Assembly: GCA_965249955.1 (NCBI GenBank)
Contig: OZ252261.1
Span: 1-64,000, forward strand
Length of the DNA stretch: 64,000 nucleotides
Source: SB11 sp965249955
GTDB lineage: Bacteria; Bacteroidota; Bacteroidia; UBA8524
Direction of reading: 5' to 3'
Part shown: positions 17,713 through 26,210 of the stretch, piece after piece
How positions within the stretch are numbered: position 1 is the first letter of the stretch
How the letters are laid out: the number at the start of each line of letters is the position of its first letter
Notes under the pieces: generated by a model
Seen by the model: only the letters and a program-made list of their open reading frames with translations
The model's database searches: none
Told to the model about the DNA's origin: nothing
Translations under genes and position numbers: made by a program

Positions 17713-18951
17713 TTACTCAACCTCGTGTATCACAAGTCCTGTGCGAAGTTTAGGCTCAAACCAAGTAGATTTTGGAGGCATAATAAGGTTGTTATCGGCT
17801 ACAGCAACCACATCTTTTATATCGGTAGGGTATAGCGAAAAGGCCACTGTAAAATCGCCATAATCCACTAACTCTTGCAAGCGGCTAATACCTTTTGTCC
17901 CGTCAACAAACGACAGTCTATCGTCGGTTTTACTATCCTCAATACCTAAAATAGGTTTCAAGATATAATCTTCTAAAATAGATACATCCAAACATTGAGG
18001 CAGTTGATTTTTGTTTACCTCGTGTTTATAGTCAAGCCCGTACCATTTCTTTTCCAAATACATCCCAAACTGGAAGTTTTTCCTTTTCACTCTCAGCTTA
18101 GCTCCGCCAATTTCATACACATCAAAATCTGCTTTAAGTTTTTCAATAAAAGTATTGACATCAAGGTTGTTCAAGCCCTTCACTACCCTGTTAAACTCAA
18201 AAACTTTCATGTGATCGAAAGGAATAAAATAGGCCAAAATACCACACGCCAAAGGATTATTGTTTCCTTTTTCACGCTCTTGCTGGCAATACCTAGCCGC
18301 TGATGCTACGCGGTGGTGTCCATCGGCAATATACAAATCAAGCACCTGTGCCATGTGCTGCGAAATAGTTTCGATAGTATCTTTATGACTTATCACCCAC
18401 AGGCGGTGATGCAAACCTTCATCACTGGTAAAATTATACTCAGGTTCAAAACCTGTTACATCGGCTACCATTTTATCGTACCAAGCTCCTGCTTCAAAAG
18501 TTAGCAAAACAGGCTCGCCAATAGCTTTTACATAATCTACGTGTTCGGCCAGTGCAGCTTCTTTTTTGGTAAGGGTGTGCTCGTGCTTTTTTATGTGGTT
18601 ATTTAAATAATCATCAACATTGGCTAGACCAACGATTCCGTTATAGGTAATGTGTTTTAGATTATCTGTTATTTGGTACAGGTAAAAGTTTTCGGTTTCG
18701 TCTTTTTGCAAAACACCTTCTTCTTTTAAAGCCTCTAGCTTTTTTCGCGCTACGGGGAAATGTTTTTCGGGTACTCTTACTGTTTCATTAAAGGTAAGGT
18801 GCGGTTTTACCACATGCAGATACGAATACTCGTTGTTATTCATAATCTCTAAACTAATGTGGTTGTTGTTGCTATCGTAGCTGCGACTACTAACTACCTG
18901 AGCTAACTCAGGACGTGGGCGAAGTGCTTTAAAGGGTTTTACGTTTGCCAA
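17713..18951 (-). CDS. DUF1015-family protein
   Basis: The protein has 412 residues and shows the DUF1015 hallmarks: N-terminal VKPFKALRPRPELA, and the conserved YIADGHHRVASAARY near residues 210-225. The family is widespread and its biochemical role is not settled, so I give no function. There is no signal peptide, so it is cytoplasmic. The start is a TTG codon at 18951. The MANVKPF beginning matches the family's usual N-terminus, and no nearby ATG is in frame. The sequence ATACTTTGG overlaps the start and resembles a -7 element, so the transcript may be leaderless. A hairpin terminator follows. Confidence 0.88.
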   Translation of the reverse strand: MANVKPFKALRPRPELAQVVSSRSYDSNNNHISLEIMNNNEYSYLHVVKPHLTFNETVRVPEKHFPVARKKLEALKEEGVLQKDETENFYLYQITDNLKHITYNGIVGLANVDDYLNNHIKKHEHTLTKKEAALAEHVDYVKAIGEPVLLTFEAGAWYDKMVADVTGFEPEYNFTSDEGLHHRLWVISHKDTIETISQHMAQVLDLYIADGHHRVASAARYCQQEREKGNNNPLACGILAYFIPFDHMKVFEFNRVVKGLNNLDVNTFIEKLKADFDVYEIGGAKLRVKRKNFQFGMYLEKKWYGLDYKHEVNKNQLPQCLDVSILEDYILKPILGIEDSKTDDRLSFVDGTKGISRLQELVDYGDFTVAFSLYPTDIKDVVAVADNNLIMPPKSTWFEPKLRTGLVIHEVE

Positions 18952-19040
18952 AGTATGGTGTTTTTGTGGTGTTTTGTTATCAGCCCGCTAATTTATGGGT
19001 TTTGGTGGTTTTATCAATACATACAAGAGGGTGCTTTAAA

Positions 19041-19125
19041 TATTCATCGGTTTGAAAACCAATGCTACTCATACCTACGGCAATCCAGATAGGGTGTGAA
19101 TAGTGGCAGGTTTTAAACTGTCGCG
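19041..19125. repeat. Dispersed intergenic palindromic repeat, family R2
   Basis: The copy reads TATTCATCGGTTTGAAAACC, then ACTCATACC, then AGGGTGTGAATAG, then GGCAGGTTTTAAACTGTCG. The arms TATTCATACC / GGTATGAATA and the small palindrome GGTTTnAAACC recur at 23288-23492 and 38736-38820. Confidence 0.65.
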
Positions 19126-19130
19126 GTATT

Positions 19131-19739
19131 TTAACTCACCCCTGAATAATTGAAATACGGTTATATACTCCAATTTTCCCCTCTCTTTTTGCAAGAGAGG
19201 GGCGCTATCAATGTGGTTCTGACTTTACCGTAAAACAGGGGTGAGTTAAAATTCGGTTTCATCGGTTTTAAAACCAGCCGCTATAGTATTGTCCGCAAGC
19301 GGGCATAGCGGCTTAATCCATTCTAGTGCTAATTATATAAAATTATGCATAGGAGCATCCAATCTAGCTTACCAACTTTGCGCCTTCTACCCTTTGCGTG
19401 AAAAAATTATCAGTTTTAAAACCTGCTAGTGAGTTTAACTCACCCCAAATAATGTGTTGAGTAACTCTATTCATAATTCCCCCTCTCTTTTTTTGTAAGA
19501 GAGGGACGCAGTTATAAGGTTTCTGCTTTCTCATAAAACTAGGGTGAGTTAAAACTCGGTTTGATCAGTTTGAAAACCAGCCCCAATAATATTTGTCCGC
19601 AAGCGGGCATAGCGGCTTAACCTATTCTAGTGCTCATTATATAAAAGTATTTGTATGTGTATCAAGTCTAGCTCACCAACTTTGCGCCTTTAACCCTTTG
19701 CGTGAAAAAAATTATCAGTTTAAAAACCTGCTAGTGAGT
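19131..19739. repeat. Two tandem ~304-bp repeat units with nested palindromes
   Basis: Units at about 19131-19434 and 19435-19739 are diverged direct copies, and the start of a third reads on to 19745. Unit 1 carries a perfect 14-bp inverted repeat, TTAACTCACCCCTG at 19131 and its complement at 19236. This surrounds a 10-bp hairpin of CCCCTCTCTT at 19178-19202. A second nested hairpin is at 19276-19313 (AGCCGCTAT arms around TCCGCAAGCGGG). Unit 2 keeps all of these with changes. No ORF is present. Nothing resembling a transposase is nearby. Confidence 0.85.
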
Positions 19740-19811
19740 TTAACTCAACCTTAATGTTTGTAAAATGAAACGATTAAAAAAATGGGGTATTTTTGCTTTT
19801 TTCCAATTGCC

Positions 19812-20729
19812 ATGAAAACAGTAATTAAACATTTTGCACTTTGTCTTTCATTCTTTTTAGTATCGTTGTCATCAAACGCTTGGAATGGTCGCGGACACAT
19901 GTTGGTGGCCAGCATTGCATACCGCAACCTACCCGACTCTACACAAGTGCATTATACTGACATGCTAAAAAAGCATCCTTTTTATAATGAATGGATGAAT
20001 GAATTTAACAAACTGACAGGAGTAGAGCACGGTGAGTTTTTATTTATGAAAGCCGCTACTTGGCCTGATGATATTCGCAAAACCGACAACCCAAACGACC
20101 ACCCCACATGGCACTATATGTCGTACAGAATAGCGTACGATGGAAAATTACCCGTAAGGCAGCCCAATGATACAGTGAATATAATCACTCAACTAGAGTA
20201 TTGCTCGGCGGTTTTAAAAAACAATGCTGAAACTATGGAGCAAAGAGCTATTGCGCTCTCGTGGTTTATACATCTGGTGGGCGATATACACCAACCCCTA
20301 CACACCGCATCACTGTTTAATGATAATTTTCCCAATGGCGATTTAGGAGGAAATAGTATTAATGTTTTAATTACTCAAGGCGGTTACCCTACCAATCTTC
20401 ATTCGTTTTGGGATGGTCTTTTGGGCAAAGGGCAAGATTTTTCTCAAATACTGCCTCAATCGCGCACGCTTACCACACAACATCCTGTTTCAACATTTGA
20501 TAATGCCGATTCGCTTCAATTTGTAAACTGGAGTTATGAAAGCTACGCCTTAGCGACAACTGCGGCACATAGAAATGGTGATATTGATAAATTAAACGGG
20601 ATTACATCAAAAGCTACTGCCCTTTTAATTCCTGATGCAGAAGAATATTTAAAACAATCGATGGCTATTGGAGAGAAAAGAGTTGTGCTTAGCGGTTACA
20701 GGTTGGCTAAATGCCTTGCAGCTGACTAA
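19812..20729 (+). CDS. S1/P1-type secreted nuclease
   Basis: The protein has 305 residues from the ATG at 19812 (an earlier in-frame ATG at 19782 would only lengthen the signal peptide). A signal peptide ends at SLSSNA, and the mature protein begins with Trp24 (WNGRGHMLVASIA). In this family the mature N-terminal Trp and the following His bind the zinc cluster. Further zinc-ligand motifs are visible: TWPDDIRKTD, WHYMS, WFIHLVGDIHQPLHTASLFN and NLHSFWDGLL. The enzymes cut single-stranded DNA and RNA and remove 3' phosphates, and here it is likely periplasmic or secreted. It converges on the LolD-like gene with a 4-bp overlap of the ends. Confidence 0.93.
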   Translation: MKTVIKHFALCLSFFLVSLSSNAWNGRGHMLVASIAYRNLPDSTQVHYTDMLKKHPFYNEWMNEFNKLTGVEHGEFLFMKAATWPDDIRKTDNPNDHPTWHYMSYRIAYDGKLPVRQPNDTVNIITQLEYCSAVLKNNAETMEQRAIALSWFIHLVGDIHQPLHTASLFNDNFPNGDLGGNSINVLITQGGYPTNLHSFWDGLLGKGQDFSQILPQSRTLTTQHPVSTFDNADSLQFVNWSYESYALATTAAHRNGDIDKLNGITSKATALLIPDAEEYLKQSMAIGEKRVVLSGYRLAKCLAAD

Positions 20730-21385
20730 GAACCTGAAACAATAAGCCCGTCTTTCATTACCAATTTACGGTCGGCACTATTGGCTAAGGTTTCGTTATG
20801 GGTTACAATCACAAAAGTTTGCCCCATACGGTCGCGAAGATCAAAAAACAATTGGTGCAAATCGTTTGCCGATGTAGAGTCTAAGTTGCCCGATGGTTCA
20901 TCGGCCATTACCACACTAGGGTTATTTACCAAAGCGCGGGCTACGGCTACACGTTGTTGTTCACCACCTGATAAAGCCGATGGTTTGTGGTCGGCACGGG
21001 CAGTAAGCCCCATATATTCCAGCAATTCTTTAGCACGTTTTTCGGCATCAGCCTTGCTAGTTCCGTTTATAAAAGCGGGTATACAAATATTTTCAAGCGC
21101 GGTAAACTCAGGCAACAAATGGTGAAACTGAAATACAAAACCCAAATGTTTGTTTCTAAACTTTGCCATTTCTTTACCGCGCAGCTTGGTAACAGCAGTA
21201 TTGTTTATCTCAATATTGCCGTTATCTGCTTTGTCTAAAGTACCCAAAATTTGTAGTAAGGTGCTTTTGCCTGCGCCCGATGCACCAACAATACTTACCA
21301 CCTCACCTTTTTGTATTTCAAGGTCTACCCCTTTTAGTACTTGCAGTTTGCCGTACGATTTCTGAACATTTATTGCCTTTATCAT
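20726..21385 (-). CDS. lolD: LolD-like ABC transporter ATP-binding protein
   Basis: The ATPase has 219 residues. Walker A is GASGAGKST at 34-42, the signature is LSGGEQQ at 138-144, and Walker B VVMADEPSGNLD is at about 158-169. The length and the sequence VFQFHHLLPEFTALENI fit the LolD/MacB-type group, which energises lipoprotein release or mechanotransmission. In Bacteroidota such genes are usually annotated as lolD. No permease (LolC/E) is adjacent, so the partner must be elsewhere. The last 4 nt overlap the end of the convergent nuclease gene. Confidence 0.88.
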   Translation of the reverse strand: MIKAINVQKSYGKLQVLKGVDLEIQKGEVVSIVGASGAGKSTLLQILGTLDKADNGNIEINNTAVTKLRGKEMAKFRNKHLGFVFQFHHLLPEFTALENICIPAFINGTSKADAEKRAKELLEYMGLTARADHKPSALSGGEQQRVAVARALVNNPSVVMADEPSGNLDSTSANDLHQLFFDLRDRMGQTFVIVTHNETLANSADRKLVMKDGLIVSGS

Positions 21386-21581
21386 GCCCTGCGAAGATAA
21401 CAGACTGTTTTCAGTTTTTAGTTTTCTGTTTAGAGTTTCTACTTTAGAATTTGAGATTTCTGATTTGAAATTAACTGATTATTTACCCTCATTCGGGTAA
21501 ATTGTGCACAGCTAATTGTCAATTATAGTTTAAACCCCTATTTTCGCGCGCACATTTTAGATTGTAAATCAAACATCACCC

Positions 21582-22802
21582 ATGAATATTCACGAATATC
21601 AGGCGAAAGAAATCCTTAAATCATACGGTGTTGCCGTACAAGAAGGCATTGTTGCCGATACACCGGAGCAAGCTACTGAAGCTGCTAAAACAATGCAAGA
21701 AAGAACAGGCAGCAAGTTTGTGGTACTAAAAGCTCAAATACACGCAGGTGGTCGCGGTAAAGGCCGTGTTATCGGTAACGACCAAAAAGGCGTTGCTGTA
21801 GCCAAGTCTGTTGAAGATGCAACAACCATTGCTACCAACCTTTTGGGCGGTACATTGGTAACTATACAAACCGGCCCTAAGGGCAAAGTGGTAAACAAAG
21901 TGCTTATAGCACAAGATGTATACTACCCCGGCGATTCTGAACCGAAAGAGTATTACATGAGTGTATTGCTTGATCGTTCATCAGGACAAAATGTTATTAT
22001 ATATACTACCGAAGGTGGTATGGATATAGAGCAAGTTGCACATGATACTCCAGAAAAAATAAACAAAGAATTTGTAGACCCACGTGTTGGTTTGCAAGAT
22101 TTCCAAGCCCGTAAAATTGCCTTTAATCTTGGTGTAAGCGGAAACGCATACAAAGAGATGGTAAAATTTGTTAAGGCTTTATATAAGGCATACGACGAGA
22201 GCGACTCGGCAATGTTTGAAATTAACCCTGTATTAAAAACATCTGACGATAAAATTATTGCTGTTGATGCAAAGGTTGATTTGGACGAAAACGCCCTATA
22301 CCGTCACAAAGATTACGCTTTGCTACGTGATACCAGCGAAGAAGACCCAATGGAGGTTGAAGCTAAAGAAAGTAACCTAAACTATGTAAAACTTGACGGT
22401 AACGTGGGTTGCATGGTAAACGGTGCAGGTTTGGCTATGGCTACTATGGATATTATTAAATTATCAGGTGGTGAACCTGCTAACTTTTTAGATGTAGGCG
22501 GAGGGGCTAATGCTCAAACCGTTGAAGCTGGTTTCCGTATCATCCTTAAAGACCCTAACGTAAAAGCGATACTAATAAACATATTTGGTGGTATAGTACG
22601 TTGCGACCGTGTGGCTGCGGGTGTGGTTGAAGCCTACAAAAAAATTGGTAATATACCTGTGCCTATTATAGTGCGCCTACAAGGTACAAACGCCGAAGAA
22701 GGTAAAAAACTTATAGATGACTCAGGTCTTAAAGTATACTCAGCTATTTTATTAAAAGAAGCCGCTGCACTTGTAAAACAAGTGATGAGCGAAGCTAAAT
22801 AG
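21582..22802 (+). CDS. sucC: Succinate--CoA ligase (ADP-forming) subunit beta
   Basis: This TCA-cycle enzyme interconverts succinyl-CoA and succinate with ATP formation. The protein has 406 residues. The N-terminal ATP-grasp domain starts MNIHEYQAKEILKSYGVAV, with KAQIHAGGRGKGRVIG near residues 50-65. Metal and nucleotide sites are in MFEINPV and KIIAVDAKVDLD. The C-terminal CoA-ligase domain has NFLDVGGGANAQTVEAGFR and ILINIFGGIVRCDRVA. The subunit alpha gene sucD is not in the window, so it is unlinked. TATTTTCG at 21539-21546 is close to the -7 consensus and would give a leader of about 30 nt. Confidence 0.96.
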   Translation: MNIHEYQAKEILKSYGVAVQEGIVADTPEQATEAAKTMQERTGSKFVVLKAQIHAGGRGKGRVIGNDQKGVAVAKSVEDATTIATNLLGGTLVTIQTGPKGKVVNKVLIAQDVYYPGDSEPKEYYMSVLLDRSSGQNVIIYTTEGGMDIEQVAHDTPEKINKEFVDPRVGLQDFQARKIAFNLGVSGNAYKEMVKFVKALYKAYDESDSAMFEINPVLKTSDDKIIAVDAKVDLDENALYRHKDYALLRDTSEEDPMEVEAKESNLNYVKLDGNVGCMVNGAGLAMATMDIIKLSGGEPANFLDVGGGANAQTVEAGFRIILKDPNVKAILINIFGGIVRCDRVAAGVVEAYKKIGNIPVPIIVRLQGTNAEEGKKLIDDSGLKVYSAILLKEAAALVKQVMSEAK

Positions 22803-22827
22803 TTTGTCTACCTAATATTAATTACTA

Positions 22828-22850
22828 AAGTCGCCTTGTGCGGCTTTTTT
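22828..22850 (+). terminator. Terminator of sucC
   Basis: The stem AAGTCGC / GCGGCTT (one G-T pair) has a 5-nt loop, followed at once by a T tract that runs up to the start of the next gene at 22852. Confidence 0.8.
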
Positions 22851-22851
22851 T

Positions 22852-23250
22852 ATGGATTCGATAGAAAATATTGGGTGGGGTGTCTTTTTTATTACTTATT
22901 TTCTCATTTCAGCCAAATTAGTGAGAAGTAATAGAAGGGTGGTAATTCTATTGTTTTATACTGGCATAATTGCTTGTGGGGCATTGATTATTCGCCCTTA
23001 TCATCATACTGAGAAAGTGAATGAGGCAGATAGGTTAATAAGCCCCTTCATTAGTACACTTTTATATGCTACACTCAGGTTTTTCTTTAAGCGTACAAAA
23101 GGAATTGAACCTACGTTCACAGGATTTTACTCACTCGACTGGTTTGATAAAGAAGAAGGTAGAAATATGACTTTTTTTGATGTAGTAGTTTTCATGGGTC
23201 CTTTTTTGGCTGGAGTTCTTTTTCCAGCGATAATTGGAAGTTGTTTTTAA
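22852..23250 (+). CDS. Small integral membrane protein, unknown
   Basis: The protein has 132 residues and I do not recognise a family. It has about four hydrophobic segments: IGWGVFFITYFLISAKLV, VVILLFYTGIIACGALII, ISPFISTLLYATLRFFF, and a C-terminal VVVFMGPFLAGVLFPAIIG. The ATG at 22852 directly follows the T tract of the sucC terminator. Expression would therefore depend on read-through or on a promoter inside that hairpin region. Alternative downstream starts are not obvious. Low-complexity repeat DNA follows. Confidence 0.6.
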   Translation: MDSIENIGWGVFFITYFLISAKLVRSNRRVVILLFYTGIIACGALIIRPYHHTEKVNEADRLISPFISTLLYATLRFFFKRTKGIEPTFTGFYSLDWFDKEEGRNMTFFDVVVFMGPFLAGVLFPAIIGSCF

Positions 23251-23287
23251 GGTCAAAATTGACTTGATACCATCAAAGGTCAACGTA

Positions 23288-23492
23288 GCATTGGTTTTCA
23301 ACCCGATGAATTATTTTTCCGACAGGTTGAAACCTGCCTCTATTCATAAAGATTGCTGTCTTTTATGAATTAGAATAGGCATTCATGCCTATGGACAAAT
23401 GAATAAAGTTTCTGATGGGTTAAAAACCTGTCTCTAATTATATCCTAATAGGAAACCGTCAGGTATGAATAGCATCGGTTTTCAAACTGATT
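23288..23492. repeat. Intergenic R2 repeat cluster
   Basis: Several R2 pieces lie in tandem in this gene-free stretch (23251-23643): GGTTTTCAACCCGATGAAT, ACAGGTTGAAACCTG, CTATTCATAAA, GGGTTAAAAACCTGTC, AGGTATGAATAG and ATCGGTTTTCAAACTGA. They are diverged and no gene is visible in them. Confidence 0.6.
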
Positions 23493-23540
23493 AATATTTG
23501 CAAATAGCCACTAACCGCCCATCATCCCATCACTTTTTTG

Positions 23541-23548
23541 TATCTTTG
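23541..23548 (+). promoter_or_regulatory. -7 promoter element upstream of the ACMSD gene (TATCTTTG)
   Basis: An exact TAnnTTTG match gives a 5' leader of about 90 nt before the ATG at 23644. Confidence 0.45.
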
Positions 23549-23643
23549 TACTATATTAGGATAAGTATTGTATCACCCTTAAAGCTATATAGCTAATTGC
23601 CAAAAGCCAATGGCTAAAGGCTAATAACCAGAAAACAACCCAA

Positions 23644-24681
23644 ATGAAAATAGATAGTCACGCGCATATATTGCCCAAAACTTGGGAAGACCTTAAAAGC
23701 AAATACGGATACGGTGGATTTATAGAGCTAGACCACCACAAGCCTGATGCTGCCCGTATGATGCGTGATGACGGAAAGTTTTTTAGAGAAATACAACAAA
23801 ACTGTTGGGATCCTGAATTTATTATAAAAGATATGGACGAATACGGGGTTGATATGATGGTGCTGTGCACCGTGCCCGTATTATTTAACTATTGGGCAAA
23901 GCCCGAACACACTTACGATTGGAGTATCTTTTTGAACGACCATATTGCTGGGGTACAAGCCAAATACCGTAAACGGTTTATAGCACTGGGTACACTACCC
24001 ATGCAAGATATACCCCTTGCCATAAAAGAAATGGAACGCTGCAAAAACGTTTTGGGGCTACCTGGTATTGAGATTGGCAGCAACATTATGGGCAAAAATC
24101 TTGACGATAAAAGCCTGTTTCCGTTTTATGAAGCCGCGCAAGATTTGGGTATGGCCATATTTATACACCCTTGGGATATGATGGGTACCGACCAAATGCC
24201 CAACTATTTTATGCCTTGGTTGGTGGGTATGCCCGCCGAAGAAAGTCGTGCAATTTGCAGCCTGATATTTGGCGGTGTATTTGATAAATTCCCCAAATTG
24301 CGCTTTATGGTGGCACATGGTGGTGGTAGTTTCCCATTCACTTTGGGACGTATATCACACGGGTATGCTTGCCGACCTGATTTGTGCAATGTAAACAATG
24401 TGAAAGACCCACGCGAATACGTAGGCCGTTTTTGGGTTGATGGTATCACACACGATAAAGATGCCATGCGCTACCTTATAAACCTTATGGGTGAAGACAA
24501 AATAATGTACGGCACAGATTACCCCTTCCCTTTGGGTGATTTAGAACACGGCAAATTTTTACAAGAAATGACCGACCTAAGCCCTGCTACCAAACAAAAA
24601 ATATTTAAAAACAATGTTTTAGATTGGTTGGGTATGGAAGCCGAAGAAGGAGTTGGTGTACGATTGAAAGAAAACCAATAG
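23644..24681 (+). CDS. 2-amino-3-carboxymuconate-6-semialdehyde decarboxylase (ACMSD)
   Basis: The enzyme decarboxylates ACMS in the kynurenine route of tryptophan breakdown and diverts it from quinolinate and NAD. The amidohydrolase metal ligands are all visible: His6 and His8 (DSHAHILP), His175 (FIHPWDMMG), His225 (VAHGGGSFPFTLGRISHG) and Asp292 (YGTDYPFPLG). The similarity to vertebrate ACMSD is strong from end to end (for example ENCWDPE-like QQNCWDPE, and GTLPMQ). The length of 345 is normal. No other kynurenine gene is in the window. Debris that looks like its own 3' end lies about 100 nt downstream. Confidence 0.95.
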   Translation: MKIDSHAHILPKTWEDLKSKYGYGGFIELDHHKPDAARMMRDDGKFFREIQQNCWDPEFIIKDMDEYGVDMMVLCTVPVLFNYWAKPEHTYDWSIFLNDHIAGVQAKYRKRFIALGTLPMQDIPLAIKEMERCKNVLGLPGIEIGSNIMGKNLDDKSLFPFYEAAQDLGMAIFIHPWDMMGTDQMPNYFMPWLVGMPAEESRAICSLIFGGVFDKFPKLRFMVAHGGGSFPFTLGRISHGYACRPDLCNVNNVKDPREYVGRFWVDGITHDKDAMRYLINLMGEDKIMYGTDYPFPLGDLEHGKFLQEMTDLSPATKQKIFKNNVLDWLGMEAEEGVGVRLKENQ

Positions 24682-24692
24682 CTAATCATCAG

Positions 24693-24721
24693 ATTTGACA
24701 AATTTTAAAAATTTGTCAAAT
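24693..24721 (+). terminator. Hairpin after the ACMSD gene
   Basis: ATTTGACAAAT and its complement, 7 nt apart, start 11 nt after the stop. The T tract is poor, so termination strength is uncertain. Confidence 0.5.
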
Positions 24722-24785
24722 AGGGTAGTTCCCTTAAGCGTCCTCGCTTAGGGGTTGAGATAAGCAGCGTCCCACCCTTCCACCC

Positions 24786-24829
24786 AAAAAAATATTTAAA
24801 ATAATGTTTCAGATTGGCTAGGTATGTAG
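24786..24829 (+). pseudogene. Remnant similar to the 3' end of the ACMSD gene
   Basis: About 44 nt align with the end of the ACMSD gene at 24597-24641. Allowing one missing base, it reads KIFK/NNVSDWLGM and stop, against KIFKNNVLDWLGM in the intact gene. The rest of the copy is gone. It suggests an old second ACMSD-like gene or a partial duplication. Confidence 0.55.
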
Positions 24830-24830
24830 C

Positions 24831-25009
24831 ATGGCCACCATATACATTCTTGTTGCTATGGGTATTGGTGTTTCTTTAGATCAATCACACATATTATTTG
24901 CTATCTCCATTACCATTTCTACCACCTACGGTTTTATGCTCCCCATAGCTACACCATCAATGCTAAAGATATGATGTGGATAGGCTTACTATTAGATATT
25001 TTGGGGTGA
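24831..25009 (+). pseudogene. Fragment of an SLC13/DASS-family anion:Na+ symporter
   Basis: Frame 1 from 24831 gives HILFAISITISTTYGFMLPI followed by ATPSM. A second frame then gives NAKDMMWIGLLLDILG and a stop at 25007. Together these match the C-terminal end of SLC13-type transporters, which has a FMLPVATPPNAI-like motif and then KDMxxxGLxLN. The residues between TP and KD that are normally present are missing. An internal deletion with frameshift is therefore likely. No 5' part remains. The family match is by recognition. Confidence 0.6.
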
Positions 25010-25162
25010 TAATACTCTACTTCATCACCCGTTATTGGCTGCTAATAGTATTTTCATATTTGGCTTAATTTTTGAATTATCATTTTAAAAGTGTCGTTTA
25101 TTTCTTCAAAATAAAAAATCAAATATGCCCTTGCCTTGCCACTAAACAAACACCCTTTATAT

Positions 25163-26038
25163 ATGAAAGCTAAACTTTTACTTTTAATTAGTGCTTCAAT
25201 GCTAATTTTCAGCAGTTGTACAAGAATCATTCAAGACGAGGTGGGGGTAAAACGCACCTTCGGAAAACTGAATAAAAAAGTATTATCGCCCGGAATACGC
25301 TTTTTCAACCCATTTGCTTCCACCGTCATTAAAGTTCCTGTGCGCACTATAAACTTAGAAATTGAGGTAGGATTGCCAAGCAAGGAGGGGCTTACCATAA
25401 AATCAGAAATTTCTATTCTTTATAGCGTAAAAAAACAAGAGATACCCAAGATACTCGAAACTGTTGGTTTAGACTTTCAACAGGTACTTATACTGCCCGT
25501 GTTCCGCTCAGCCTCAGCCGATGTTTGTGCACGCTTTTACGCTAAAGATATGCACAGCTCTGAACGGGCAAGGATTGAGAAAGAAATAAAAGAAAAAATG
25601 ATGGATGTGCTTGATGAAAGGGGTTTTAACATTGAAGCCGTTTTAATGAAAAGTATAACCTTGCCTCCAAGCCTTTCAAAAGCAATTGAAGAGAAACTTT
25701 CGGCAGAACAAGATGCCCTGCGAATGGAATTTATACTTGCCCGCGAACGTCAAGAAGCCAATCGTAGGGCTATTGAAGCCGAGGGTAGAAAAACTGCCGT
25801 TGTAATTGCTGCCGAAGCCGATAAGTCAGTTGTAATTATAACTGCTGAAGGTAAAAAACAAGCCAGCATACTTGAAGCTGAAGGAACAAGAGAAGCAAAT
25901 GAGTTGATAAACAAATCATTAAGCAACATGACTATAAAGTACTACCAAATAGAGGCATTTAAAAACCTTTGCACATCGCCCAATGCAAAAACTATTATCA
26001 CTGATGGCAAAACACCCTTTCTAAGCCTACCCGAATAA
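25163..26038 (+). CDS. SPFH/prohibitin-family membrane lipoprotein
   Basis: The protein has 291 residues from the ATG at 25163. A lipoprotein signal peptide ends in the lipobox LIFSSC. The SPFH (band 7) domain follows: DEVGVKRTFGKLNKKVLSPG, then FFNPFASTVIKVPVRTIN and LTIKSEISILYSV. A long alanine- and glutamate-rich helical segment is at about 180-255 (EAEGRKTAVVIAAEADK). Such proteins form large oligomers at membranes and can act as scaffolds. The specific role here is unknown. The gene has its own strong terminator. Confidence 0.9.
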   Translation: MKAKLLLLISASMLIFSSCTRIIQDEVGVKRTFGKLNKKVLSPGIRFFNPFASTVIKVPVRTINLEIEVGLPSKEGLTIKSEISILYSVKKQEIPKILETVGLDFQQVLILPVFRSASADVCARFYAKDMHSSERARIEKEIKEKMMDVLDERGFNIEAVLMKSITLPPSLSKAIEEKLSAEQDALRMEFILARERQEANRRAIEAEGRKTAVVIAAEADKSVVIITAEGKKQASILEAEGTREANELINKSLSNMTIKYYQIEAFKNLCTSPNAKTIITDGKTPFLSLPE

Positions 26039-26068
26039 AAGAAGTTTATCATTCCGTTTAATATATTC

Positions 26069-26106
26069 AAAGCCCTTTGCAGTAATATCCGACTGCAAAG
26101 GGCTTT
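26069..26106 (+). terminator. Terminator of the SPFH gene
   Basis: A perfect 15-bp stem AAAGCCCTTTGCAGT and its complement has an 8-nt loop and ends in TTT. Confidence 0.88.
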
Positions 26107-26114
26107 GTAACTTT

Positions 26115-26152
26115 CTAAAACAAATTCAACTGCCCTTTGGGTAGTTTAGCTA
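26115..26152. repeat. Left direct repeat flanking the TIR gene (copy of the DUF763 gene end)
   Basis: This 38-bp sequence matches 27146-27183 at 33 positions. Read on the minus strand it encodes LAKLPKGQLNLF and a TAG stop, against VAKPPKGQLHLF and TAA at the true end of the DUF763 gene. It stands alone, with no coding sequence before it on that strand. It looks like a displaced or imported gene end. Confidence 0.85.
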
Positions 26153-26210
26153 GTTATACTTCCAAAATAAAATGTTGCATACAAATTGAAGAGTTAATGG
26201 TAGATAAAAG

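Noticed and set aside
19131..19745. Considered as a CRISPR-like or IS element
   Set aside because: There are only two long units, no short regular spacers, no transposase ORF and no target duplication.
24737..24765. A 15-nt match (TTGAGATAAGCAGCG) between the ACMSD downstream region and pyrB at 35643
   Set aside because: Exact matches of this length are expected by chance in 64 kb, and no extended similarity surrounds it.
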